Part shown: positions 7,921 to 16,823 of the stretch, in pieces
Layout of the letters: every line of letters starts with the position of its first letter
How positions within the stretch are numbered: position 1 is the first letter of the stretch
DNA from: Larix sibirica
Lineage: Eukaryota > Streptophyta > Pinopsida > Pinales > Pinaceae
Length of the DNA: 21,656 nt
NCBI GenBank assembly: GCA_004151065.3
Contig: NWUY0305053785.1
Span: forward strand, 1 to 21,656
Reading direction: 5' to 3'
Program-made: the position numbers and the translations under genes
The notes under the pieces: model-generated
Database searches by the model: none
Seen by the model: the letters and a program-made list of their open reading frames with translations, nothing else
What the model was told of the DNA's origin: nothing

Positions 7921-9157
7921 AGAACATTTCTATTTACTTTTTCTCAGCCTACACAATGTTGGGCACTTGCACTTTTAGACCAGTTGTATTTACTTTTAGA
8001 AGCCTATACTTCATGTGCATGCTATCAACCTAGCATCTTAACCACCCTTTACTTACTGCCTTACCCAACTTATTATATTTACCCACCTCTATTCCATACC
8101 TCACTCACTCACCCAACCAACTTACTTATGGATCCATACCTGTCCGACCCCGGAGAAACTCAAATTTGTTTTCTCAAATGTGGTTTGGGAGCATTTTCAA
8201 GTTCGCTTCGCCCCTTACTTTAAGATTCTGGTGCCCAGGCCAAAGCCGGAGGGAACATTACTAATTAATTGAGTTCCCTATACAAAAAGTTAGTTTCGAA
8301 CCCAGATGAATCATATGCCTACGAACCCGGAAAAACCCAATCTTTTATTTAGAAAATACGCAGTTGGAAAAGGCTTTTCGGATGACCATCGGAACCACTT
8401 ATCGAGCGAACCACCTCGTCTTTGATCATTGGAACTGCTTGCATTTAGTAGTCAATAAAGCCAGACCTTATATTGGAAAGGCTTGCTTGGGTGGGCAGGT
8501 TGTAAACGCAAGACCCTGTATCCCGGGCTTAGGCTGGGCATTCATAGAGTTAGTAAGAGCATCATTTCTTCGCTTTGCTTGGATTGCTTGGTGAGATGGG
8601 TGCCGCCCGCTCTAGCCACGAGCAAGTTCTCTAGCATCTGTGGCATCGTTCTCCAGGTGATCGTAAGTAATGCGAGTTCTCCAGTGTGCAGGGCAGGTTG
8701 TAAAGGCTTAAAGTTCAGGTTAAGGCTAATACTTCTAACTCCCACTCACTGTTAGGTCGCTTCTTCCTTACTAACTAAATAAAACTTCATTGTGTATTTA
8801 CTTCTCCCTGTGAGGTCGTAAGGCTTCTCACTAACTCAAACTGATGAGGAATGGGCGGGATAGCCACTCACACTATAGGCCATCTTTCATTACTTAATTT
8901 ACCATCCAGGTAAGGCCAGGTTCACAGAGGATAATATACCATATGCTAAGGCCAGGTTCACGTATGAAAACTCGATGCTGCTGGCCCCTTTTCCACTTCA
9001 ATTTCCAGGTACCAAGGTGTAGAATTACCATCCTGATAAGGCGAGGCAGCGAACTCGAAGACCAGCCAGCCACCCATTAGATAAAGGTTTTGAAAGTAAG
9101 GTTGATAGCATGCATATAAGTAAAGGGAAATAGGCTGAGTAAAAGTAAATAGCAATG
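7921..9157. repeat. Imperfect inverted repeat inside array 1
   Basis: The left arm at 7921-7951 (GAACATTTCTATTTACTTTT then TCTCAGCCTA) matches the reverse complement of 9127-9157 with about two differences. A second block, TGCATGCTATCAACCTA at 8017-8033, matches the reverse complement of 9100-9116 almost perfectly. The spacing between blocks differs in the two arms (an extra approximately 40 bp on the left), so one arm has gained or lost sequence. This is direct observation. Confidence 0.7.
8911..8961 (+). repeat. 15-bp direct repeat TAAGGCCAGGTTCAC
   Basis: The identical 15-mer TAAGGCCAGGTTCAC occurs at 8911-8925 and 8947-8961, with a 36-bp period. A partial relative (ATAAGGCGAGG) lies near 9035. 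It is a small tandem duplication within array 1. Confidence 0.7.
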
Positions 9158-9575
9158 TTCTGTCTGCCCACTTAACTTTGAGATTGGACGGGCTCGGCTT
9201 CCAAACCAATCACTTGCTTCTGGAATCTTAGTGGGGGATACTATTAATTAATTAATATGGCACTCGCTCCCAGCTTTGATAAGTGCTTCCTGAATCAACT
9301 CACATGCTCTGATTGCTTGGAGGGAAGACCTGGCAAAGCAGGAAGACTGTCAGTTGGGCAGCTACCCATCGTTTGATCGTGCGGGGCAACTGCCCTTTGG
9401 ATTACATACTGCCTGCCAGTCAGAACCCTGCATCTTGGATGGATGAAAGAACCTTTTACATAAATGAAATCAGATATTTGTATAATGAAAAATTCCAGTT
9501 ATTTAACCCAGATGGGGGATCCTCTTCAGGCTTATTTTGCTGCCATGGGACTTACTCTAAAGCTAGTAAGTAGTT

Positions 9576-10529
9576 GAACTCAACCATATTATTCATTTTT
9601 ACACATAGGATACCCACATATATAAGGTTGTTTCAAATAGAATACTGGCATATCTAAGTTTCTACTTGCCATTTTCATCCATGTTTTATTTGGATGGGGA
9701 CATATTTCAACAACACATTCTCATTTTACTTTTTGCCCGCTCCGCTCCTCATTTTGATGGGTGAGATGGAACAACCATTCTATCTATCTGGGCACATAAA
9801 TGCATTTTGTCTTTAGTCATAATTATCCTGTAGTCCGATCTCTGGGTCTGATCTCAGGCAATATAAGTTCACAGTAGTTCCAGCTCTAAAAACAGGTCTT
9901 CTTGCCCCAACAGGTCTAAGTCTTGATTAGTCCGTAGTACTAGCCTAATAAGGTATTGCCTTTATTAGTTCCCCATGTAAATTAGCCTTTGTAGTTGCTG
10001 TAGTGCACCTAAATCTTAAGAACAAATAATTTTTATCCGGTTGGAAAGGGAATCTCTCATCGGGGAACTCAACTGGATTTTGTATTGAGTCATCATGCCA
10101 TTTCCGGAAGTTTCTCTAATAAAGCGGGATTCCAATTCGAAGTCTCAATCCGCATAGAACTAGGACTACTCGCATATAGTCGTTTCACTTGTAATGACTT
10201 AGCACCACTCCCTAAAGACACAAACCGTTGAGTTGAATCCATTTTGTTGTTTTGTTGGGGTACATATTTTGAAAACCTTTTCTCATTGTGTCAGTTCATG
10301 GCTTCAGCATAGGTTCCAATGAAAAGCTCCAAGTAAACAAATCAATTTCTATGAATAAGCCCTCCTGAGGAAAAGGGTTTGGGAGAGTAACATTCCTTGT
10401 TCAGTTCAATGTTTATGAATCCAAAATTCCAGGTCCATTGTAATTGGGAATGGCAAGGCGGAGTTAGAATAAGGGAACGAGTAAGGGAACAGGAAGGCGA
10501 GCTCACCCCCCGGTAGACTAAGAGCCAGG
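9576..10529. other. Spacer, no gene seen
   Basis: About 950 bp without a supported gene. The segment around 10020-10240 has a more mitochondrial-like texture, but I cannot match it to an exon, intron or RNA. The remainder is AT-rich with no open frame above about 60 codons. Confidence 0.4.
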
Positions 10530-10571
10530 GGTAAAGCGTAGACCTGTAGGTGTACCGCCTAGGGCTTTACC
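10530..10571. repeat. Hairpin with 8-bp perfect stem
   Basis: GGTAAAGC at 10530-10537 is complementary to GCTTTACC at 10564-10571. Inside the 26-nt loop, ACCT and AGGT (in GACCTGTAGGTG, about 10542-10553) can pair as a small inner stem. No T-run follows, so a bacterial-type terminator is not suggested. Plant mitochondrial transcripts often end at stem-loops, but no upstream gene is seen. Confidence 0.5.
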
Positions 10572-11160
10572 TTATTATCCTTTAGTCCAATCTTAGTTTG
10601 TTATGTTTGAGAGACGAAGGGAAATGTCATAAGCATAGGTTCTAATGTAAAGAGATAAAGCTTTTAGTTTATGTGCCTTTGTGCTTGGCCCAGGCAAGAA
10701 GAAAGTAGAGCATGCTTTTTTGTCAGGAACCATGCTGTTGTAAGGAACCCAAGTGGTCTTCTGTAGATAGATGAGCATTGGCATATAGTATAACTTGTCC
10801 TAAGAATAAACAAAAAGAAACTAGACGTAGTCCAATTTAGGTGAAATCCATATCTAAGAAATAAATAATATAGGTGCATGGATAGACTATGAGGATTCTG
10901 CTTTGGCTTCAACTGTAAAATAGAAACACCCTTGCAAAATGACATAGATAAAGAATGGTTCTCGAATAAGGATATCTAGTGATACCGGAAGTGAGAAGCA
11001 CTGGTATTTTCTTACAATAGAAATATATTACAATAGAAATAGTTTCATACAGAAAGTCAACTTGGAGGAATGATAGTAGAAACGCTTAGCAATGGGTCTA
11101 CCAAGATGGGTAGGTGCAAACAAGAAATAGGTTAAGTGAGTTAATCACTTAGAGAGTGAG
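10572..11160. other. Spacer, no gene seen
   Basis: Minus-strand frames of 63 and 93 codons (10593-10784 and 10664-10945) overlap in different phases and have no recognisable motif, so neither is called. A TTACAATAGAAATA word is duplicated near 11013-11042. No other structure was found. Confidence 0.4.
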
Positions 11161-11161
11161 A

Positions 11162-11313
11162 TTGGCTTTCCAAGAAGGCAGGTTTCGTGTGCTTCAGAGC
11201 CAGCCGAATGATTGGCTTCATATAGTAGGTCAGGTAATCCTAGTTAGCTTTCCGAGAAAGAAGGCAGATTTTGTGCGCTTCAGAGCCATAATGATGGGCT
11301 CCATAGATGTAGG
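11162..11313 (+). repeat. Imperfect 82-bp-period direct repeat
   Basis: The segment from 11162 (TTGGCTTTCCAAGAAGGCAG) recurs from 11244 (TTAGCTTTCCGAGAAAGAAG). Both continue with a TTTxGTG(T/C)GCTTCAGAGCCA block and a GATxGGCT(T/C)CATA block, giving about 65 similar bases per copy. The copies keep an ATG-led open frame (11156-11359), but the protein text is not recognisable and I treat it as a consequence of the duplication. Confidence 0.65.
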
Positions 11314-12004
11314 TTGCGTAACGAATAGCTTTACTGCAGCTCCCCTTAATTATAAGTAGAAGCACAAAAAACATATTACTTCATAAACAAAAATATACTT
11401 CGGGCGATTGAGTAGTACGGTGAGTGTCCTCTATATTGTGGGACATATAGTGTAGCTTGCTTTACGTAGGGTGAGGTACGGTAGTCGGTGAGAGAAAACA
11501 ACAGTGGCATGATGCAATGTGTGTAAGTGAGAAGAGACAGGATATATAGGCGACAGGATATAGAGTAAATGCAATATGGAGCCCTTTGGGCATAAACTAT
11601 AAGGAGATTTTATTTCATAAACTAAGGAAGATTCTCTTTCGGGAAATTGTTTATCAAGAGGCTTCGAAATTGTTTATCAAGAGTATGCTTCAAATTAGAA
11701 ATAGGTGGTTAGTGCCAGCTCCCTAAAAATATATTACCACACAACCGGAGCGTTTTTTATTGTACTGCTTGCTTAGAAAAGTATCGGAAAAGGATGTGTG
11801 TAGAGCCTTAAAAGGACTAAAATCTGGTGCTCAAATGTTACTTTATCGTCTGAAATCTATCTCTTTTTTTTCCTTTAGTCATGGCCTGGAGTTGGGTCAA
11901 AATGGGCATTTTATACCATGGAATTCGGGAACCATCCATAATGTAAACGTCATAAGTTTTCATACTTAATATTTCAGATATAAGTTGGTCAAGGTGTACG
12001 TGTT
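11314..12004. other. Spacer with short duplications
   Basis: No gene supported. The 18-mer GAAATTGTTTATCAAGAG is present twice, at 11643-11660 and 11666-11683, with GCTTC following each copy. A GACAGGATATA word is duplicated near 11540-11565. The 69-codon frame at 11760-11969 has no recognisable motif and ends in T-rich text, so it is not called as a gene. Confidence 0.45.
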
Positions 12005-12620
12005 ATACCATTTCACTCTAAAAGTGCCAATGAATAGACTCCCAGCCCTGCAGAATTTCCATCATCAGTTTCAGGAGCATTATTCCCAGCAACGTTCCAA
12101 ACATCACCAGTTTCACCATTATTTCCAGCAGCTGTTGATGCCGATGAAGCAGTCGATTCAGATTCCTACCAGCGCGTATAAAGAGATAGACCCAGCCTTA
12201 TTACCCATAAGCAATTGACCGAGTTGATTCAGTTGATGAAGCGGAAATATATCCAGTTGATGAAGCAAATGTTTTAGCAGTTGTTTCAGCAGTTGACCCA
12301 CAGTTGATTGACCAGAAGCAATTGAAGCAGCACCAACATCTTTTCCAGCGTCTATTCCTGCCCTAGTAGCAAAGGTAGCAGTTCCAGGTCCAGCAGCGGA
12401 GCTAGTTAGTTCATATCCTACACTAGTAGTCGATCCAGTGGCATCAGCAGCATAAAAAGAGCCATAGTCATCCAAGCCAGAAAGCCACTACTACCTAGCA
12501 AGACGGTTAGGCTCGGTTAGATCTCGATTAAGCAAATGTTTAGTAAGTCGGTGAAGCATATCTAGTTCCAGATAGAAACCCAGTATTGGATCCACCATCA
12601 GTTACATAGACCCACCAGCA
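12005..12620 (-). repeat. Decayed Gly/Ser/Ala-coding repeat, copy 3 (long, inverted)
   Basis: On the minus strand the piece 12475-12300 reads ATGSTTSVGYELTSSAAGPG and then Ala/Gly/Thr-rich text. It slips into a Leu/Gln/His frame (GQLLKQLLKHLLHQL), and a further frame from about 12170 to the stop at 12013-12015 reads ESESTASSASTAAGNNGETG and then NNAPETDDGNSAG. Both readings match the style of copy 1 at 445-770 (Gly/Ser frame and KLVKLLLNHLNQL frame). The family therefore has at least two loci about 11.5 kb apart in opposite orientation. Frameshifts and stops make it non-coding today. It could be a minisatellite or a dead low-complexity protein gene; I do not know its source. Confidence 0.6.
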
Positions 12621-13429
12621 GTGGCACACAATAAATCAAAAACCACATTATTGTCATGCCATACTCATCGCATATATATAAAATCATACCATTCTAAGAC
12701 GATATGCAGTAGCACTATCACTCATATGCTCAACATATCCACATGCACATTTAACCACATATTATCTCAATATGCTTTACTAATGCACATTCATTCCAGA
12801 CAACCCTCATGCAGCACAATAAAATTGAGAAGAAACGTTAAGCAGAAATCAGGTGGTTTTTAAATGATAAATCAGGCCAAAATGATGGCACCAAGGTAAC
12901 TGTTCTGTGTTCTAGTAATACCTTATGGCATAAAAACTCCACTTAGTCTTTTGGATCATTTAAGAACCTTATTAAATGTATCAAAACCTCTGTCTTCACT
13001 CCTTTATCATCGAAACCGAGCAATGACACTCTTGTTCCGCTAATTTTAGGTAATTTATGGATGCATAATAGATATCAACCCTTGATTTCTACCATACTTC
13101 AGTTCTTCAAAAATTCTGTTGATTGATGGGAACTCTTCGTGATTCTCCAACATTAACACACTTCACTCTTCTCATCAATTTGACAAGAAATATGCCCTGC
13201 ACTCATGTCACTTCTGCAATCTTAAACACTCCATTCGATGCCACACAACTATGAATTCAATAATTGCCAGGCGCCCAACTCTCTTGTTTGTTTATCACAA
13301 GATTGAAAGCTGATTTCACAATTTTGGCAACAATATCGTGATATGCTAAAAACAGGTCGCAACTGAGTTTTATTAAAGAGGGATATGAGAGAATCGCAGG
13401 TCGAATTTAATCCATGCTTGGCCGTGAAC
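12621..13429. other. Spacer, AT-rich, no gene seen
   Basis: About 800 bp of AT-rich sequence with CATAT/CACAT words and no supported gene. An 80-codon frame at 12621-12863 is His/Ser/Thr-rich and looks like a by-product of the CATAT-type composition. The texture suggests imported nuclear DNA rather than native mitochondrial spacer; this is inference. Confidence 0.35.
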
Positions 13430-14300
13430 CATCGTTTATCCATCCATCCCGGTGCTGATAAGAGAAGGGTAATGGGTTGGCACTCCATCTCCTCCTAGGG
13501 TGAAGGCAGTAATCAAGTAAGGGTAAGGTGATCCGGTCCTGATAAGGGAAGGGTAAATAGACTGAGTGGCTACCCTATATTCCTGGCTTCATCAATGGGT
13601 TGTTAAGAGCAGGCAGTAAGTAAAGTTCTGGTAAAACAGGTAGCATGCACTGAAGTGAGGGTAAGGTAAAGGGTGAATAGCATGCCGTACTGTACTGATA
13701 TTCTTTGTGGAATGAATTGGTTGGGGAACACTCAATAAACAAAGGTAGGGTAGTCGGTTTGGAAGCCCTTCCTTCCAATATCTGGGTATCCGGAGTCTGG
13801 TTGTTTGTAGTTCCTAAACAATAAAAGAAGGCAGTTCCGACGATCCAAGGACTGGTGGTTCCTATGCCGCCATTTTCCTTCCTGCAATTAAACAACTGGT
13901 GCTTGCTGTCTGTAGGTCCAACTGGCAGTCAGTCAGTCATCCATCCATCATAAAGTAGGCTTCACAAAGGTAAGACCACTGCACTGTGTTCTTCAAGCCA
14001 ATAGGTAATAGAGAAAATAAGTCTGGCATTCATCAAAAGTGAAGTTATGACGTGACGATCCAACTGCTACTGGTTGTTCCTGTTCCACCCCCACCTACTC
14101 AACTTCCATTCATCAAGTAGGCGGCATATCAAGATATGAAAGGTTATAAGTACCTGCCATACCCCCCACTAAGCGATTAATTCAGGAAGTGGTCTAGGGA
14201 TAAAGGTCTAGTTCTTCAGGTGGATAGGTAGCATGCATGCATTAAATGAAAGGGCAAGTAGGTCTATTTCTTGCAGTGGGTTCTAATTAATCAATTGTAT
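13430..14300 (-). repeat. Degenerate repeat array 2, inverted relative of array 1
   Basis: Read on the minus strand, this segment shows the array-1 blocks in similar order. CTTAGTGGGGG (14165-14175) equals the block at 9228-9238. CTACTTGATGAA, AGTAGGTGG and ACAGGAACAACC (about 14075-14125) match 7815-7855 and 7425-7440. A GGATCGTC block appears at 14055 and again at 13836. CTATTTACCCTTCCC with ACTCAG (13540-13570) and GCATGCTA (about 13680) recall the C block. The protein by-product of 13575-13895 (ACYSPFTLP, ELYLLP) also resembles those of array 1 (ACYQPS, TLYLLP). No coding capacity is supported. Confidence 0.55.
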
Positions 14301-14518
14301 CTGGAGCTCTTAAATCCAAGTTTGTGATACCAAGATATTTAAGCAAGTATGATTCCAGTGAATACTGTCTGTTTGGGGCATTCATTCCAAAGGTAAGTCG
14401 TAAGGTGAAGGCAGGTGGGTTGGAGGAAGTAACAGCAAAGGTAAAGGCAAAGTATAGGTCGAGTAAAGGTAAATGGTACCCAGGAATGATTTCAGTAAGT
14501 GTTATCGAAGCCCGTGAA

Positions 14519-14805
14519 TGCTCTAAGTTAAGGCAAATCAGCTATACCCAAAGGTGGGGATGAAGTTGATCAAGTCCACATGTTCCTTATGGGCCGGGCT
14601 ACACACGAGCTACTCTATTATGTAATTGCGCGGGCAAATCTCCATCAAGGGAGTTATATAGTATCTTTGTTGAACCAGGTTAATTTCCCGTCCCGTTCAC
14701 GAATTTGTTTGGTCACTGGCATCGAACCGAGCGTGCATTATGGTGATCACGGCAGAACACTCAATGGGTTGTGGGTGGCCAAGGGAGAGCTTAAAAAACC
14801 CTCCC
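14519..14805 (+). pseudogene. Diverged 3'-domain SSU rRNA relic, mitochondrial/bacterial type
   Basis: The core 14551-14613 reads AAGGTGGGGATGA, a short insertion, CAAGTCC-CATG, CCTTATGGG, then CGGGCTACACACG-GCTAC. This is the highly conserved segment of the 3' major domain (around E. coli 1180-1240), with about five substitutions and one small insertion relative to the consensus I recall. The GGGC(T/C)GGGCTACACAC form points to mitochondrial or bacterial rather than plastid rRNA. Weaker collinear similarity follows: GGGCAAATCTCC (14632-14643), ATCGaaccgaGCGTG (about 14721-14735) and ATGGGTTGTGGGTGGC...AGCTTAA (14764-14793), resembling the 3' minor domain. The 5' domains and the 3' terminus (anti-Shine-Dalgarno region) are not found. 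Probably an ancient or foreign pseudogene; a functional fragment is unlikely. Confidence 0.65.
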
Positions 14806-15515
14806 ATTTCTTGTAAGCTCTTCTTAATCTCGAAGAGGCTTTGAATTTTAAGCACTCCACATTATCATTATGGATAGAGAGCACTCCGGGCAACCAAACT
14901 AAACCATACATCCAGACCAGAGCCCCTATCCCTCATCTGGGAGATATATTTCTTTCTGTTAGACGCGAGGCCTATCGGGCCAGAACTTATTTGTGATTTC
15001 AAGGAAATAGCTTCAACTCCGGATATTAAGCCTTTAATATAATGGAGGCTTCAAACAAAAGGTGCGCAGCGGAGATAGGAAATGGAAAGCTACGGGGTGG
15101 ATCCATGCAGGCAGTATGTCATTGGCTATAAAAAGGTTGACTGATCGCATGCTGTGTGGAGTGATACCGGAGCTTTTCAATTAGTGGGAGAGAGAAAACG
15201 GAGCCTGCCTATAGAGAGTTAGGTAGGTCCGTTAGTTCGCTAAAGCGTAGGTCTCAAGACTCTTTCTTATGTTGCCTACCGTTATATTTTCACTAACCCT
15301 CGGAAGCGGAAGCCTACGGGACTTACTTCGATCTCGTTCCACCTTCCCTTCACAGTAGCTGGAAACTACCAATAACTCACTGGCTCCTTCCGCTAACTCT
15401 AAATACCTATGTTCCGCCTAGCTTTCAATATGCTTGCTACACCTTACCTGTTTCGCAATGCCCTAGGTGATAGTGGCGCGCGCTTCTCTCCCTTGCTTTT
15501 TGGCATGGTCAAAAA
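14806..15515. other. Spacer, no gene seen
   Basis: No supported gene. A possible stem CCTGCCTA/TAGGTAGG (about 15206-15230, one G-U pair) occurs in a GC-richer stretch. The texture from about 14900 onward resembles plant mitochondrial intergenic DNA. No tRNA T-loop or group II intron domain V could be found. Confidence 0.4.
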
Positions 15516-15622
15516 AATGGCCGTAAACCATATTTTGAAGTAAATAAATATAAGGAGGGGCTGGTATCGATCTAGTAAATGGCTATAAACAATAGTTTTA
15601 GGAGAATAAATATAAGTAGGGG
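15516..15622 (+). repeat. 62-bp-period imperfect tandem duplication
   Basis: The 45-base block at 15516-15560 recurs at 15578-15622 with 9 differences by my count (80 percent identity) and no indels. Both start AATGGC, contain AATAAATATAAG and end AGGGG, and each is followed by a TCTAG word (15571-15575 and about 15624-15629). The 62-bp offset includes a 17-bp linker. Duplication followed by drift is the simplest reading. Confidence 0.7.
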
Positions 15623-16640
15623 ATCTAGCTCCGTGGCTTTTTCAATTTTCCCCTGTCTCCGATCCCTTTGGAGGTTATGTGTGAAAATAAAGATAGATCC
15701 GTAGCTGGCGGCGGACTTATTCTTCCGTTCTTGGTCCAGGGGGATTGAGGAACAGCAGGCACCACGCTTGGATGAATGTCTCTCTGTACCAAGTATATAC
15801 TAGGGTTGATCGTTCTTCCGGGCGAACGAAAAAAGGAAAGCAGCAATAAGTTTGCCAATAAGATGGTTTTCTGGAGTGTCTCTATTGCCCATTCTTGTTC
15901 CATCGATTCGACTCACCCTCGAATGAAAAGATATTATTCATTCGCGTTTCCTACCATTTCGTAAAGATAGTTTTAGACCAACTGTATATTTACTAGATAA
16001 AAAGGGGAGCTGCTTAGGCTTGCCAGAAATAAGGTTCGTTCAGTCGAAGCGAAGTAACAAAATGAAAGAGAGTAGAGGGCCCCCGCCCTACCTATTCATT
16101 CCAGACATAGCGCCCCCTTCTCAGCCTGCTTATCTTGGTGTTGAAGGAACGAAGGAAGTCTGAAAGTTGAAAAGGATAACACACCTTCCTTTTTGACCGG
16201 TCGCCCTTCCCCTTCCAATTATAGATAGACGCAAGCGGATCAACGCCGATAATCTCATATAATATAGGCCCAACCCTATCTATTCTAGAATATGAACAAA
16301 ACAGTGATGGCCTTGTTGCCGGAGCATCTTTCCATCTCGTTAGGCGCCTGTGGCTAAATGGTTCGCTCAATTTAATAAGAATGAAGAAAGACTCATGTCT
16401 AAGTTTGAATAAGAATAATGTATAAGTCCAATTGACCCCCCCTCGTCTATCTATGAGATAAATAGAAAGGGTGGTCGGTAACGAACGCCTGATGCTTCGG
16501 GCAAAAAGGAGATCGGGCAGAAGAAATTGTCCTGAACCTCTAACATTTCTCTTTTACCCAGTTCCTTCATTTGCTTTTATCCATTCTCCCGCTTTCTCCC
16601 GTCTTATATTAATAATTTCTTACTTCTGACGTTATAAGAA
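15623..16640. other. Spacer with two minus-strand frames of uncertain status
   Basis: Two minus-strand frames of 92 codons each (15625-15903 and 16092-16370) occur in a GC-moderate, mitochondrial-looking stretch. The first reads SPGRTINPSIYLVQRDIHPS; the second contains EIIGVDPLASIYNWKGKGDR and a basic tail. Neither matches a family I can name. Frames of this size are common by chance in plant mitochondrial spacer, so I do not call them as genes. The second could be a decayed basic (ribosomal-type) protein, but that is only a guess from composition. Confidence 0.3.
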
Positions 16641-16787
16641 TGGCTTTGAAAAATTCATGATGCTAAAGAAAAAAAGCGCCTCGAAAAAGAATCTCCACTG
16701 TTCACTGCTGCCATGCTTACTTAAAATGAGGTTTTATCAGGCTTGAATTCTAAGGTTTGCTATTTCTTTCATAGCGAATTCTATTTT

Positions 16788-16823
16788 CTATTTTATAATA
16801 GTAGACTATTTTATAATAGTAGA
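16788..16823 (+). repeat. Perfect 18-bp tandem duplication
   Basis: CTATTTTATAATAGTAGA occurs twice back to back (16788-16805 and 16806-16823). Each unit contains a near-palindrome (CTATTTTATAATAG), so the pair can also form small hairpins. It probably arose by slippage. Confidence 0.85.

Larger units (their letters stand above)
6840..9575 (+). repeat. Degenerate repeat array 1 (half-kb-scale units, unknown family)
   Basis: Several motif blocks recur in order. Block A: GATACTA(C/T)T-ATTAATT...CACTCGC at 6918 and 9237, with a weaker relative near 8255. Block B: (G)GATCGT...AACTGCC at 7438, 7881 and 9376, with GATCATTGGAACTGC at 8424. Block C: TTTACTTCATG(C/T)GCAT-CTATC-ACC followed by TTTA(T/C)TTACTG at about 7564-7620 and 8000-8060. 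On the minus strand at 9094-9157 the pair CTATTTACTTTT(A/T)CTCAGCC plus GCATGCTATCAACC repeats 7930-8033. No RT or transposase text and no long frame supports coding; the 60-100 codon frames here are by-products of the repeats. Similar blocks recur inverted at 13430-14300. Confidence 0.6.

Noticed and set aside
8290-8305. TTCGAACCC as the T-loop of a minus-strand tRNA
   Set aside because: Stem complementarity on either side of the loop is lacking and no cloverleaf could be drawn.
12621-12863. 80-codon His/Ser/Thr-rich frame
   Set aside because: It arises from CATAT/CACAT-type composition, with no recognisable domain.
14551-14613. Plastid 16S rRNA insertion
   Set aside because: Plastid 16S has CCTTATGCCCTGGGCGACACACG at this site; the window has the GGG-CGGGCTACACACG form of mitochondrial and bacterial rRNA.
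14719-14729. GGCATCGAACC as the T-arm of a minus-strand tRNA
   Set aside because: The flanking bases do not form a T stem and no acceptor or anticodon arm fits. The site is better explained as part of the SSU rRNA relic.
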